Below are positions 13,401-26,200 of a DNA stretch of 64,000 nt, one piece after another. Below the pieces are notes generated by a model, which saw nothing but the letters and a program-made list of their open reading frames with translations, was not told the DNA's origin and made no database searches. The DNA comes from Vespula vulgaris (Eukaryota; Arthropoda; Insecta; Hymenoptera; Vespidae). The stretch lies in assembly GCF_905475345.1 (NCBI RefSeq), contig NC_066588.1:2491001-2555000 (forward strand), given 5' to 3'. Position 1 is the stretch's first letter. Every line of letters starts with the position of its first letter. Both the position numbers and the translations under genes were made by a program.

Positions 13401-16400
13401 AGATCTCTTACTTTGGTATTGACACAATCTGATCGTGAAATTGCTAAAGCAAATGTATCAAATGCTAGTATGCTTATTCTAAAAGCAGATGGTAAAACAA
13501 AAATATCGGGATCCTTAGGTTCTATGTCGTTGCTCGACCTGACGCCACATGGCAGATATTACAGGGAAAGATTTCTCTCATCTGGTAGAAAAGCATTGAA
13601 TGTTCAATACACAAGTTATATTGATTCTAAAGAAAGACCGTATGACGCACGATTAAAATTGGAAATGTCTGCTGTTCATTACGTGCACACGCAGCGATTT
13701 GTAGCAGAGCTTCAAGCCTTTTTTGGTCATTTTTCACAACTTTGGACTATTATGGCAAATTTACGAGCCGATACTGGAGTCGCAATAGATACAAAAACTA
13801 GAAGCATGCGTTTGTCATTGGAATTACATGCTGGAGCTCCAGTAATATTGCTTCCAGTTAGCTCAACGTCTAACGAATTAATCTTATTAGATCTTGGAGA
13901 ATTAACAGTTCAAAATAGTTTTGAAAGTTCTTCAGTTATTGAAGAATGTCTCTTAGATGTTACACTTTTAGAACTTGTTAATATGGATGTTTATGCAGCA
14001 GAAAGAATAACAGCTGATGATCAAGAAAGCATAGATGCACTAATGGTTGGAGGATTTTTTATCAAAAAGATTGGATTATCTTTGCTCACTGAAATGTGTC
14101 ACTTAAATCTACATATCGAACGAAATTTAGATGTTCATATAAGTAGAGAAATTCCAGATTTAAGTATACATGGTGTTCTTTCAACAATGGACTGTGCTTT
14201 GGATCCTGCTCAATACATGTTAATTCGTGGCTTACTGTCTTATAATATTGGAGAAAATTTAGATGATCTACGTTTATACATGCAAGATTTAGATGATAAG
14301 GTAGACTATTCTATGCCTACCACTGAGGATCAAGAAAAAGTTTGGACAAAATCGTGTATAACTCTAGAACTTGTAAATGTAACAGTAAAGTTACATCCCA
14401 ATCATGATATTGCAGCTTTAGCATGTATCAATTTTATAAAATCAATGTTGACTTTGGATTCTTTAAGTGATGGATCACAAGATATTGATTTAGTCTCTCA
14501 AGAAATATTGATTACCGATATGCGATTTCAGGACGAACCTGCTAATAAACGTTCAAATGTTTTTACAAGTATTTTGCAGCCATTAAAAGATTCTACAAAT
14601 ATTCAGGACCGTGTACAAGCCGAGGTACATCATAGAAGACGCAATAACAGCGCTGCAACTACAGTTCTTTTACATAGCATGAGACTTACAGCAATTCTTG
14701 ATTGGTGGGAAGCTGTAAGAGATTTTGTAATGTTGAATTCACCCGAACCTAATCCAATACCAAGAATGACGCAAGTAACCATTTGTCAAGACAATAGCAA
14801 TCTTTCTTTAAATACATTACCAGTAGAAATAAAAGTGAATATAACAGATTCTGAATTAGTTTTTGTTGAGGACACATCAGTATGTGATACTAATGCTGTA
14901 ATATTAAAGTGTACAGCTGTTATAGCATATAAGACGGTACCACAAGAAGATGAAAAGCCATTATCATGTAACTTATCACATTGTGAATTATTCTCTTGTA
15001 TTTTGGGATTGGAAGAAGAAACTGCTTTGTCTATTATTGATCCGGTTGGTGCTAGTATAGAATTAACACAGCAAAAATGTCTCGAAATTCAATTTCAACC
15101 CTTATGTGTGAGATTGAGCTATCACGATGTAACCATGTTCTCTAGAATGTTAAATTCGTTACCAAAACAGACATTATGGGCTAAACAGAGATCACATGAG
15201 TTATTAAGTAATATGGAAAATCAAATATTAAAGTTAAATGCTCTTGGCTTTACGGAAACAGATTGTAAAGATGCACTAGAACGATGCAACGGCCAATTGG
15301 ATGAAGCGGCATTATGGTTAACGCAAAACGCGATACCAAATTCTGATGTTACTTCGAAAAACGAATCGATGTTTACTGTCATAGAAGTACAAACGGCATG
15401 TGCCAGAATATGTGTAATAGATGATTGTAGAGATGCAGATGTTCCACTTATGGAGTTAACACTTATTGATTTATCATGGAGTCAAACAGGTGCATGCATA
15501 TTACAAGGACATGGCTCAATATCTGCAACATTTGGCATTGATTATTACAACAGAGTACTTTGTGGTTGGGAACCATTTATTGAGCCATGGAATGCTAATC
15601 TTCAATGGGAACAAATGCTTACTAATTCCCTTGATCCAAAAAGATTGGAAGTATTTATTCGTTCCCAAGACTCTGTAAATGTCAATATAACATCTACATT
15701 GGTAGAACTTGTTCAGTTAGTTAAGCACAATTGGACACAAGATTATTATTTATCTAGTAGAGAATATGGTGTAAATAAATTAACAGTAAGTGGACAAGGA
15801 TATCGCCGTCGCTCACCCTTTATTCCGTTCGCTTTAAAAAATGAAACTGGATCCAAATTATGGTTTAAAACTTTCATTGCCACAGCAGACAATATAAAGG
15901 ACATTGGCAAAAACTTTAAATCAAAGAGTATTCTACAAAAAGATGAAACATGGATGGAAGTAACACCAGGAGATACAATACCATTTACTTTTGAAGGAAG
16001 AGGAAAATTACGTCATTATGCTACGCATATTGAAAGAAGACATCAAGTGGCAGTAATCGTCGATGGTTGGACAGCAGTAGATCCGGTAACTGTTGATCGC
16101 GTTGGTATATATTTTCGACATGCAACCGTTGATATTCTAAAAAACCAGGTAAATAATAGTTTTGTTATTAAGACAATTTATGTATAACAAAAATGTAGAA
16201 ATATATTTAAATTTCAGGTGATATCTTCAAAAACCAGAATAGTGTTTGATGTCGAATTAGAGGGTTCTGCTAGGAAATTGATCACAGTTAGGTCAGCTTT
16301 GCAAATAAATAACAAATTGGCACATTCGGTTGAAATTAAAATGGAGAAGTCCTTAAATCCATTTGGATGTTAGTTCTGATTTTTATTTCTAATATTGATA

Positions 16401-19400
16401 TTTAATGATTATTACTTACATAATTGTATGTTACATATAGATTTGCCATTAAATTCATCAATCAGTGGTAAAATTATCCAAGTACCTGCACAGTCTGTAA
16501 TTTCAGTACCTTTAGGGCACATTGGCATGCAAATGAGTTTTAGACCAATATTTCCAAACAATTTATTTCAATATTGTATTGAACCAATAGATTGGACTAT
16601 TATTAAAAAACCGTCAGAAGTTACTGAAAGTCATATTACTTGCAAAAGTAATCAATCTAATATATTTAGGTGAGTTTAAGTAGGATAGCAAACTACTTGT
16701 TAATAGCATTATTTATACTATTGTTTTTTTTTTTTTCTTATAGGATGTGTATAGCTGTAAAACGTGACAATTATCCCATTGATACTGGCCAAACATTGCC
16801 AGCACATACAATAATGATAATGGCACCTATCACATTGACTAATTTACTACCATATGAGTTGTTGTATGAAGCAGGTATAGAAAGTGGTAGAATCCGACCT
16901 GGTAGCAATGCTGATTTACACTGTCCAAATATTGATGAACAATTAGAAATAATAATACATTTAGAAGGTTATCCTGGTACAGGAACAGTATGTAAATTGT
17001 TTTGATTAATTGACACCGTTCAGCTTCTATATTATATTATAAATATAATGAATATTTGCAGATATTTTTGCCACAAAACACTGGTTCGTTTACAGCGCGT
17101 CTTAAATTGACAGACGCTAATAGCAGAATACTATTTTTGTATGCATCTATTATTGTTGAAAAAGGTTCTGCAGTGCAAATTAACATTACTTCACCATATT
17201 GGATTATTAATAAAACGGGCTTACCACTTGTCTTCAAGCAAGAAGGTGTTGGATTTGAAGCAGCTGGTCAGTTTGAGGAACATGAGAAAGCAAGAATGGT
17301 TGCACCATTATTGTTTTCCTTCAGCGATGAAGAAGCTAGCAGAACTTTATCAGTAAGAGTAGGTGCTGGAGTTCATTCAAATGGTGTACCACAATGGTCT
17401 CAGCACTTTCACTTACAACCTGGACTACAGGTTGGTTGTGATTTAAAATGAAATGGAAATATTATCTTTAAGATTTTTTCAAGATTTTTTAATATTGGTT
17501 CTTGATGAACTTAAAATATATCTTTTTCAGGTACATCGACTTAGAGTGACGTTACGTGAGAACAGACCTGACATCGTGTATCTTATTAGTGTAGCAACGC
17601 GAACAGCTAGAGGACGGTATAGAGCTACAACAGTTGTTACATTATCACCACGTTATCAATTGCATAATAGATCTTCTTATACTTTGGAATTAGCACAGAG
17701 ATGCTTCACTACTACAGTTGTAAGTGAAATTCAAATTAATTTTATCTGTCATTAATTTAATCTTTTTTCTAAAATTTATAAAGATCAAAATTTTTCTTTC
17801 TTATTTTTTTTTTCCTTTTTTTCTAGACTCATCCAGATGCTCAAGCAACATATATAACATCAATGCCTGATTGTCATATGCCATTTCATTGGCCAAGACT
17901 TGATAAAGATTTATTATTATGTGTTCGAATTAAAGACTTACCAAATTGTATGTGGTCAGGTGGTATTAAATTAGATGATAATTATTCTCTAACAATCAAC
18001 ATTAGAGATGCAATAGGAAAAATGAATTTTCTACGAGTTGATGTTGTACTGCAGGAAAGTACATATTTTATTGTCTTTACGGATGCGGATACGATGCCAC
18101 CTCCTATAAGAGTTGATAATTTTTCTGAAGTTCCGTTGATCGTAAATCAGGTAAACGATTTGTTACCTGATTATTCGTAGCATTAATGAAATAATTAACA
18201 TAACATATTATTTGTTATTTTTATAGATATCTGTACCTGGTAGTTTAGAATGGAGTGTAAGACCTCATTCGTCCGTACCGTATGCATTGGATGAACCTAT
18301 TCAACCAACTGGTTTAGTATTAACAGCCCCAGGTAGTGTTACAGGTTCTTATGATTTAAATGTTCTCGGAGATGGACGTAGTTTAACTTATGAAAATTTC
18401 ATTTATATTGCATTCACTGGTAAGCATGTTATATAATAATTGTTTTTCCATGATTTTTACTAATAATATAAAACATCAAAGTATAAATGTAGTTTGTTTT
18501 TAAACAGGAACTTTTAAAAATGATTGTGATCTTGGATCAGAAGATAATGGTTCAGATCCATTAGATGTTGAAACACAAAGATTGGTGTTGGAAGCTGGGC
18601 CCGGAGGTTGGGTTGTTCTTCGTAGAAAACAATATGGTGCTAGATCTCAACTTTGGAGAATGAGTAGTGATGGACAATTACAACATGAAGGTGTCACATA
18701 ATAATAAAATTAATTAGTAATTATTATATGATATAAATAACTCTGTTCTTAACACATTAAATTATTTAAACAGGTTCTAGTCCTCCAAGAGATAAGCATT
18801 CAAAAACGCCAGATACCGTATTAGTATTAGATATAGCAGGCACAGCTCCACAACCGTTTACTTATTGTGCTCTAGCATTAAGAAAACCAGATCCAAGACG
18901 AAGATCTACACAAACATGGCGATTTACGGATGATGGACGATTATGTTGTGCACATAGGAATATGTGTGTCCAATCAAAAGATGGATTTATGGGATTACAC
19001 GAAGGTTGGATTTTAAAAATTACGTTATACAGATTTTATAAAACATGTAGGTTTGTATGTGTTCGTATGATTTAAAATAGACAAAATTAAGTTTCTAACG
19101 TTTTCAAATCTTACAAATGTATTTAAGTTGCATAATTTTTACGATTGAAATTTCAGTTTTAACAATAGTTTGTTTACTATCATTCTTATTATGTTCATTT
19201 ATACTTTGCCGTTTATTATTTCGTTGCAAATTATATCTAAATAGTGATATATATGTGCCAACTTTTAACTATGCAGCTTAGAAAATATAAGTCCTATAAT
19301 AAATAATTTATAAATCATTAATTAAAGGGCTTAAATAACTAATGAATGTTACAGGCGGCAGTGTTGCCCGTTGGCACATGTGTACGTATTAATATAAAGT

Positions 19401-22334
19401 ACACTAAAAATTTATATATAAGTATTATATATACTAATGCAATATATAATGAGCTAATAACATAGCTTGTTTTTTCATTTCATTGCATAACAGCTCTTTT
19501 TATCGCATACAACTAATAATGAAATTATTTCTATTTGCTGAATAGATTAAATTAATTCAAAAGTATATACAATCCTATGTATTTGTTTATAAATTATTAA
19601 ATATATGTTATTAGGGAGCGAGGCCGTACTAGGTCCACAAATTCATACGAATCCACCACCCGTCGAACAACGTGTTAGGAAACAAAAATTACGACCAGGT
19701 TCTGGCTTTTTATCAGTGAAAGTAATTACTGATGGTCCAACACGCGTTTTACAGATATTAGACATTAAAGAAAGAGTAAGTTATAAAAAAATTTCTTTCT
19801 CTCTTGATTTATTTATATTTTTAATTTATTCTACGTCTTCTTTAATAATTTAATAATTTATCTTGTAGAAAAAGACATTTGCTTTACTCGAAGAACGTGA
19901 CTGGTCACATATTGCTGTTACTCAACGTCCTACGCATGTTCGCGTTGATACTGAAAATCCCGACTTTCATGAATTGCGATTAAATATTAATTTACCAACA
20001 GGTTTGGGATTATCAATTGTATCGCAAAGACCACCTGAGGAATTGTTGTTTGCACGATTTGCTGGTATAAATTTGGAACTCACGCAAACAAACGTTAATA
20101 CAATATTAGATTCAAGCATTGAAGATGTGCAAATTGATAATCAACTTGTTGAAGCACAATGTACATCTGTTTTGTACGTCACTCGTTCTCCGCGCACAGA
20201 AAATAATCACCGACCTGCAATACACGTGGCTGTAGAAAAATTAAAATCTAAAAATCAAAATGCTGAAATTTACAAACATTTGATAGTCAGCATTAAACCA
20301 TTGTGCATACATCTTGAAGAAAAATTAATTTTGAAGTTAGCAGCTTTCGTAGGAGCAGGTAGATCTGAGATGGAAGTACCTCTTGATGAAAATGATTTTA
20401 AAGCACAAAGATTTATTTCCGAAGTATCTGCTTCTCATGCCAAACGATATTATTTTGGTGCATTAAAACTTATCCCTAATCAGGTATTTATAAAAAAAAA
20501 TATATATATATTAAATCTTTCACTTGTAAAGTTTTACATATTGTGAAGAATATATAAAGAATATAAGATATAAGCTATTAATCGAATATTTTAGGTAAAA
20601 CTTAGTGTGCTCACCACTACGAAATTACCATCGCATCTTCAAGCAATAAAAAGAAAATTGGGTTTAACTTTGATCAAATTTGAAGACGCCACGATTGAAT
20701 TAGAACCATTTGTTAAAAGACATCCTTTTGAAAATATTCAGTTTTTACTGCATTCGATTATAAAACATTACAAAGATGTACAGTATTTAATTTTTCTTAT
20801 GTACCTTACAATATACGTACTTTCCAATAAGTATTGTTATATTAATTTCAAAATGTTTACAGGAATTAAAATGGCAGGCAGCTGTTATATTAGGATCTGT
20901 AGACTTTTTGGGTAATCCTCTTGGATTTATGAATGATGTTACAGAAGGGGTTTCTGGTTTAATATATGAAGGCAGTGTAAAAACTTTAGTGAAAAATGTC
21001 ACACATGGTATATCAAACTCAGCAGCTAAAGTAACAGAATCTTTATCAGATGGCTTGGGACGTGTAATTATGGATGAGAGACACGAAGAAGCTAGGCAAA
21101 GAATTCGAGCAAATACTGCAGGCAGTAGTGATCATTTAGTTGCTGGCCTGAAAGGACTTGGCTTTGGTTTGTTAGGTGGTGTTACAAGTATTTTTAAACA
21201 AACCTATGATGGAGCTACTAATGAAGGCTTTCCAGTATGTAATATAGATTTTATATAGATTTAAAAAAATGTGAATTAAAACCTCGCATTCCTCAAAAAT
21301 GTTATTTTGATAAAAAATAAAAATAATTGCGCGCATCTGTATATATATTTATATATAATTTCAGGGTTTCTTTGCTGGCTTTGGTAAAGGAGTAGTAGGA
21401 ACTATTACAAAACCAGTTGTGGGTGTATTAGATCTTGCTACAGAAACTGCTACTGCGGTACGAGAGACAAGCAGAAGGTATAGAGAAATAGAAAAATTAT
21501 ATAATATAGTACGCATATATTTTCAGAAATTTTATAAAAATATAATTTTTTAGTGCTCATCGTACAATACCAAAACGAGACAGACCTCCACGTATTGCAA
21601 GTGGTGCAGCTGTTTTATTACCACCCTATAATCGACAACAGGCTGAAGGACAAGAATTTCTTTATAGTATTAACAATCGTGATTATTCAGAGTTACTTTT
21701 AGCATACGAATGTTTACGTAGCGGTACTGAAAGTTTAAAAGTACTTGTATCAAATGAAAGGGTGCGTGTTATTTCTGGAGGAACAAAAGCTGTCGTGACT
21801 GAAGTTAATTTAGCAGATCTTTTGTATTGCCAACCGATGCATAAAAATGAAAGTAACGGCACAACATTATATTACATAGAATTAATATCCAGAACGGATT
21901 CGGGATCATTAACTGTTGATGGCTCTGAATTATTAAGAAGACCAAAAGTTCGTTGCGATAACGAAGAAGTTGCTAAACATGTAAATACATAATCTTTTAA
22001 AAACTGTAATGATTATAAACATGTTATATTTTTTCTTTTATTTTGTATTTTTTCTTTTAGGTTTCACGACAAATCAATTATGCTAAGGGAATGCATGAAG
22101 AGCGTTGTTTAACACTTTCATCTTCTGACAATATGCTTGAAGATGTTCAATCCTACAAGTAGTCATATAATAATGTTTTGGGTTTAAGTTGAATATAATT
22201 TTGCTTAATAAACTAGTCAAAAGATCTTTTCTTCTTACAGTGCACATCAGCAATGCCTTATTACGCTTAAAATAATTGGTAATAAGACTGATGCAAGGCA
22301 CAATATGCTGCTGTGTTATAAAGAATATAAATAA
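7485..22334 (+). CDS. Vps13D: VPS13D, bridge-type lipid transfer protein
   Basis: Twenty-four exons: 7485-7581, 7962-8152, 8238-8469, 8545-8741, 8838-9005, 9067-9304, 9412-16148, 16218-16368, 16441-16669, 16744-16987, 17062-17430, 17531-17719, 17827-18150, 18227-18419, 18508-18690, 18774-19004, 19615-19775, 19869-20483, 20595-20777, 20863-21234, 21365-21477, 21554-21980, 22061-22158 and 22241-22334. All phases agree, giving about 4,011 residues (the human protein is near 4,390). The start MLEGLVAWVLNTYLGKYV is the family's chorein N-terminus. A UBA domain at about residues 2309-2350 (NQILKLNALGFTE) separates VPS13D from VPS13A/B/C. Later come a VAB/SHR-BD-like region (near RRRSPFIPFALKN), a ricin-type beta-trefoil with QxW motifs (SQLW, TQTWRF; about 3187-3325), the ATG2_C-like region (NPLGFMNDVTEGVSGL) and a C-terminal PH-like domain. 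The family moves lipids between ER, mitochondria and peroxisomes and is needed for mitochondrial shape. An alternative stop lies at 22160-22162, and intron 16 holds two candidate alternative exons. Confidence 0.96.
19157..19281 (+). CDS. candidate alternative terminal exon of VPS13D encoding a hydrophobic tail
   Basis: Inside VPS13D intron 16, the acceptor TTTCAG at 19151-19156 followed by TTTTAACA joins the phase-1 donor at 19004 and keeps an open frame of 41 codons to a TAG at 19279-19281. The tail begins VLTIVCLLSFLLCSFILC, a plausible membrane helix, followed by a basic stretch (RLLFRCK) and a polar end. An AATAAA lies at 19298-19303. If used, VPS13D would end inside its beta-trefoil and lose the ATG2_C-like and PH-like regions. 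T-rich introns readily produce hydrophobic frames, so this stays a candidate. Confidence 0.3.
19355..19381 (+). CDS. candidate 27-nt in-phase micro-exon of VPS13D
   Basis: In intron 16, TTACAG precedes a 27-nt segment that is far more GC-rich than its surroundings and is followed by the strong donor GTACGT. A CTAAT branch-point-like word lies about 15 bp upstream. Its length is a multiple of three and its phase matches the flanking phase-1 exons, so inclusion would add nine residues (roughly GSVARWHMW, with altered junction residues) within or at the end of the beta-trefoil. It may be constitutive or regulated. Confidence 0.4.
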
Positions 22335-22876
22335 TTTTATTTTTGGTAGTAAATAGTTCTGCACTTAATTATTAAATAATTTAAAACATTCTGTTAACTC
22401 GCACATATAATATATGTAATTTTTATACAAATTAATATGAAAAAAAGAAAAAAAAAAAAGAAAAAAAACTGTAAAAAGAAGAGGTACATATATTACACAC
22501 GTGTATATATAAGTAAAAAAAAATGATTCCCCCTTCAAAATATATGTAATAATTTTGTATATGCTATATTTATCTACAAAGTTATAAAGTATTTAAATCG
22601 CGATATCAGTATGTAAAAAAATTGTAAAACCGATGTATAAAAGTAGGTGATTTTTAAGGAAACTTAAGTAATGTAATTATAATATATTTACATTTTTGTT
22701 ATAACAATACTTATATGTAAAATAATCATATAAGATGTGTACAAATAACATTCTAACTAAATAAGTTCGAATACTTTTTATAAATTTATTATGTTGTACA
22801 GTGTAAAATAGTAAAGATTTTTGGTTACAGATTTATGGTGTGATCTGAGAGTAGCATGTGTATATGCACAACTATA

Positions 22877-22932
<56 letters not shown>

Positions 22933-22937
22933 GTATG

Positions 22938-22973
<36 letters not shown>

Positions 22974-23383
22974 ACTCATAATTAATTTATGTCTAACTAC
23001 ATGGATGCGTATTGATGTCAAATTTCAATTTGTTTTTATTTGAAGTATCGAATAAATAATTTAATAAAATTAAAGATATATACTTATATATTTACAGTAA
23101 AAATAATCTATATAAAAAATAATAAATTATGAATAAAAAATGGCGCTAATCAAAATTACTTTATCGCGTTCGTGATAATATTTCAATAATACGTCATCGT
23201 ACGCCATCTAGAGCGATAAGAGATGGCGAGTGTGTGATTTGTAAAATGTTTGTGTAACTAATAAAAATATATTAATGTTATTAATTTGATTCTCATATTA
23301 ACAATAGATTAAATAAATCTTTATTGGAAACATTCAGTTGTGTAGCGTATTACAGTATTTTAAGATATATTAACATCAACGAA
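22335..23383. other. intergenic stretch between VPS13D and the TPRG1L-like gene
   Basis: This holds the VPS13D 3' flank, an A-rich run near 22439-22470, a TA/TGTA microsatellite at 22880-22972 and, from about 23140, a less AT-rich segment that is probably the promoter of the next gene. An 8-bp perfect inverted repeat (CGCCATCT...AGATGGCG) sits at 23202-23228. No coding exon was found. Confidence 0.6.
22880..22972. repeat. (TA)n/(TGTA)n microsatellite
   Basis: Long TA run with TGTA interruptions in the VPS13D 3' flank. Confidence 0.95.
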
Positions 23384-25435
23384 ATGGATAAAGTATCTTT
23401 GGATGATGAACCCGCGGTAAATTTTAAAACTGCTACATTAGAAATTGCAAAAGATCCAGAAGGAAGCGAAGGTAAGTTATAAATAATTTATCAATAATAT
23501 TATTAATACTTTAATAGAATAGATATTAAGTATTAAATAAAATATAAATTTTCTCTCAAAAATTTTGATATATGACGACATATTTTAATGATGGCTATCT
23601 AATCTACTTAATTATCGAAAATTTATGTGATGTGTATTATCTATTATTTACCAAAGATATTCTAAATATGTTATACTTTTAACAACTTCATACTATTGAC
23701 ATTATGGTATAACCTATATATTTAATTTCAAATAATGTATAATAATATTTTGTATAATAAACATTTAAAGGTATATTTATTTTATTAATAAAAAAAAGTA
23801 TTATTTTTTCTTAAGGCTCTTCTGCTACCAAATTAGATACAGAAGATAGCTCTAAAACTGCAGAACAAATTTCATTCTCTAAAGATATCTCATATGTTCC
23901 ATTTAAAAATGTAGACGTGCATACTTTTTTTACTGATAGAAAAGAAGTTGTAGAACGTGCAATAAAAGATTGTCATGAGTTTTTAAAGAAAGTTAGTAAT
24001 GATGATATTGTTGGAAGTTGGCTTTTAACAGAGTAAGTATTACTGTGGATAGTTTTTTATTATAATTCATACTTGTAAGTAATATGTTTGATATATTAAC
24101 AATAAAAGTAGCTATATGAATATATAAATAAAGTGCATAAAAATTGATATTACTGAAATTACATAATTTTGCTAAATATTTCTATGAAAAAAGTATTTAT
24201 TTACAGAATAAGTTTATGGGATACAGAAAAAGAAAGACTTGTATTACTTACAACTAAATATCTTTATTCTATGAAATACGATTTTATTTCATTAAAAATA
24301 TTGGAGTACAGTCAAGTATCCCTAACAAATCTTGACACAGTAATTATAGGTGAATTGATTTATCCTTCATCATCCCTTGCACCGTAAGTTTAATGAAAAG
24401 AATATTATTACTTTTAATGTTAAGGCGCTACTATAATTAAAATTAATATTCTTTATAATATAAGTGAAACGAACTTTTTATAGACGATTAAATGGTTTGG
24501 CAGAAGTTATGTCATACGTAATTAATTGTGCCGTACGTCAAGAATGGTCATCACTCACTACATATTCCAATCTTACACAATTTGAGCCTAGGTATATTAA
24601 TAGAGTGAATGGAATTTCATATCTGCTTTAATTATAATTTTTCGTTCTTCATTTTTTGCATTATGGCTTTTGTGATAATATATATATATATGTGTGTCAG
24701 TTATAAAAATTTTTATACATTCAATCTTTTTATGTAGCTATCATATTATTATATTCATCTAATCTGAAATATTACTCTGTGTGTTTTTGAAGAGTTGTCA
24801 TTTGTGCCAACAAATGTAAATGTAAGTTGTGCTATTTTTATATTATGTTTTGTGTGCTGTGTTATGATTTTTATAATTGCTTATGCTTTTTGATTATAGC
24901 TTTAAAATCGTTTGTTCAACACTGTAAATTTACAGATATGTGCGAATTTATAGATATGTGATTTAAATATTTGAATTTAAAAAAGTATTTGTAAAATTTG
25001 AAATTAGATCATTAACTAATCTTGATTTTTCAGAAAGCGACATATGTTAGGAATACGTCTTATGTGGAATAAAGGACATCCACTATCTCTGAGTAAAAAA
25101 TGGAATCCATTTGCAAAAAATATACCATGGCTTACATATGCCAGTCATCCATTATTTTGGCATAGAGGTAGATTTAGAAAACTTACATTTATATAAATCT
25201 TTAATCTTATGGGTAATGTCAAATAACAAAATAATTTATAATGATAGGTTCTGAAATGGACAAGGCAAGATTTGATGTAGAAGCTATGCATGCAGCAATC
25301 TTAAGTTTATTACCAGAAGAATGCAATATGGTTACTGGATCTATAATTGTAGAGAATTACTGTGGAATTGGTGCATTAGTACATAATAAAAATGCATTAG
25401 GTTTTTTTAAAGTTCGAGGTAAAGTAAGCTTTTAA
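23384..25435 (+). CDS. TPRG1L (Mover)-like protein with hSac2-type domain
   Basis: Six coding exons, 23384-23471, 23816-24032, 24207-24383, 24484-24591, 25034-25167 and 25248-25435, join in frame to give 303 residues. The pattern fits the tumor protein p63-regulated gene 1 family: an acidic N-terminus, then DIVGSWLLTE, WDTEKERLVLLTTKYL, KYDFISLKI, LDTVIIGELIYPSSSL, GIRLMWNKGHPLS, WNPFAKNIPWLTYASHPLF, and a C-terminal IIVENYCGIGALVHNKNAL ending FKVRGKVSF. From memory of the family, vertebrate members are about 270 residues and end in a very similar RGK-x-x-F motif. Vertebrate TPRG1L (Mover) is a presynaptic vesicle-associated protein; the role in insects is not established. The extra length is mainly in the N-terminal acidic part. 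Donors are canonical (GTAAGT at three sites). Confidence 0.9.
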
Positions 25436-26200
25436 AAACAGCAAAAATTTATTTGGAAATATTTTAATCTAATTCAAATATTACTGTGAGTACTAAGAGA
25501 ACTATAAGTGCTATAGATCATTGTCCTACTATTTTTACATTCTATATTGAATATTTCAATATCTATATGTATATCTGTATTTAAAACTAATACAGTACTA
25601 TTTTACTACTAGTCACATCTTGAAATGTTTAATAATTTAATGCAACAAAGTAAAAATAATTTTTATTTTGATATAATATAAAAGTGCAAGGAAAGAAGCA
25701 TTTAATATGATGTATATAAAATTATTACAAATTAGTATAAACTTTTATGCGTTTTTTTTTCTAATTCTATATTAAATATCCATTTAATATTATTTTTCAT
25801 TTAGTAATGTACGATTTATAGCTTTTTTAAAATTGTTTAAAAATTAACATTAATTGAAATATATCTAAAAATACACATATTTATTGTTTCAAAGCATAAT
25901 TATTATGTCAGATGTTAATGATTATTTAATCAACCATTTGTTGTATATGTATCACTTTAATTATATCAATTATATTACCACAAAATTCACTATTTATGTA
26001 ATACATAATAAAATAATGATTAATTGAGGATCGTTTACCAATACTTGGTGAAATCCACAAAAATCGAGTTCGGTTTTTTCCTACTGGAAAAGGATGATCG
26101 CTCCTCCAAGGGTTGCACTCGAAAAAAATAAGAAACTATAGATGAGTTCCATATCAAAACCGACACTGACTCTACTTCGCGATTGTATCTACTTTTGTTT

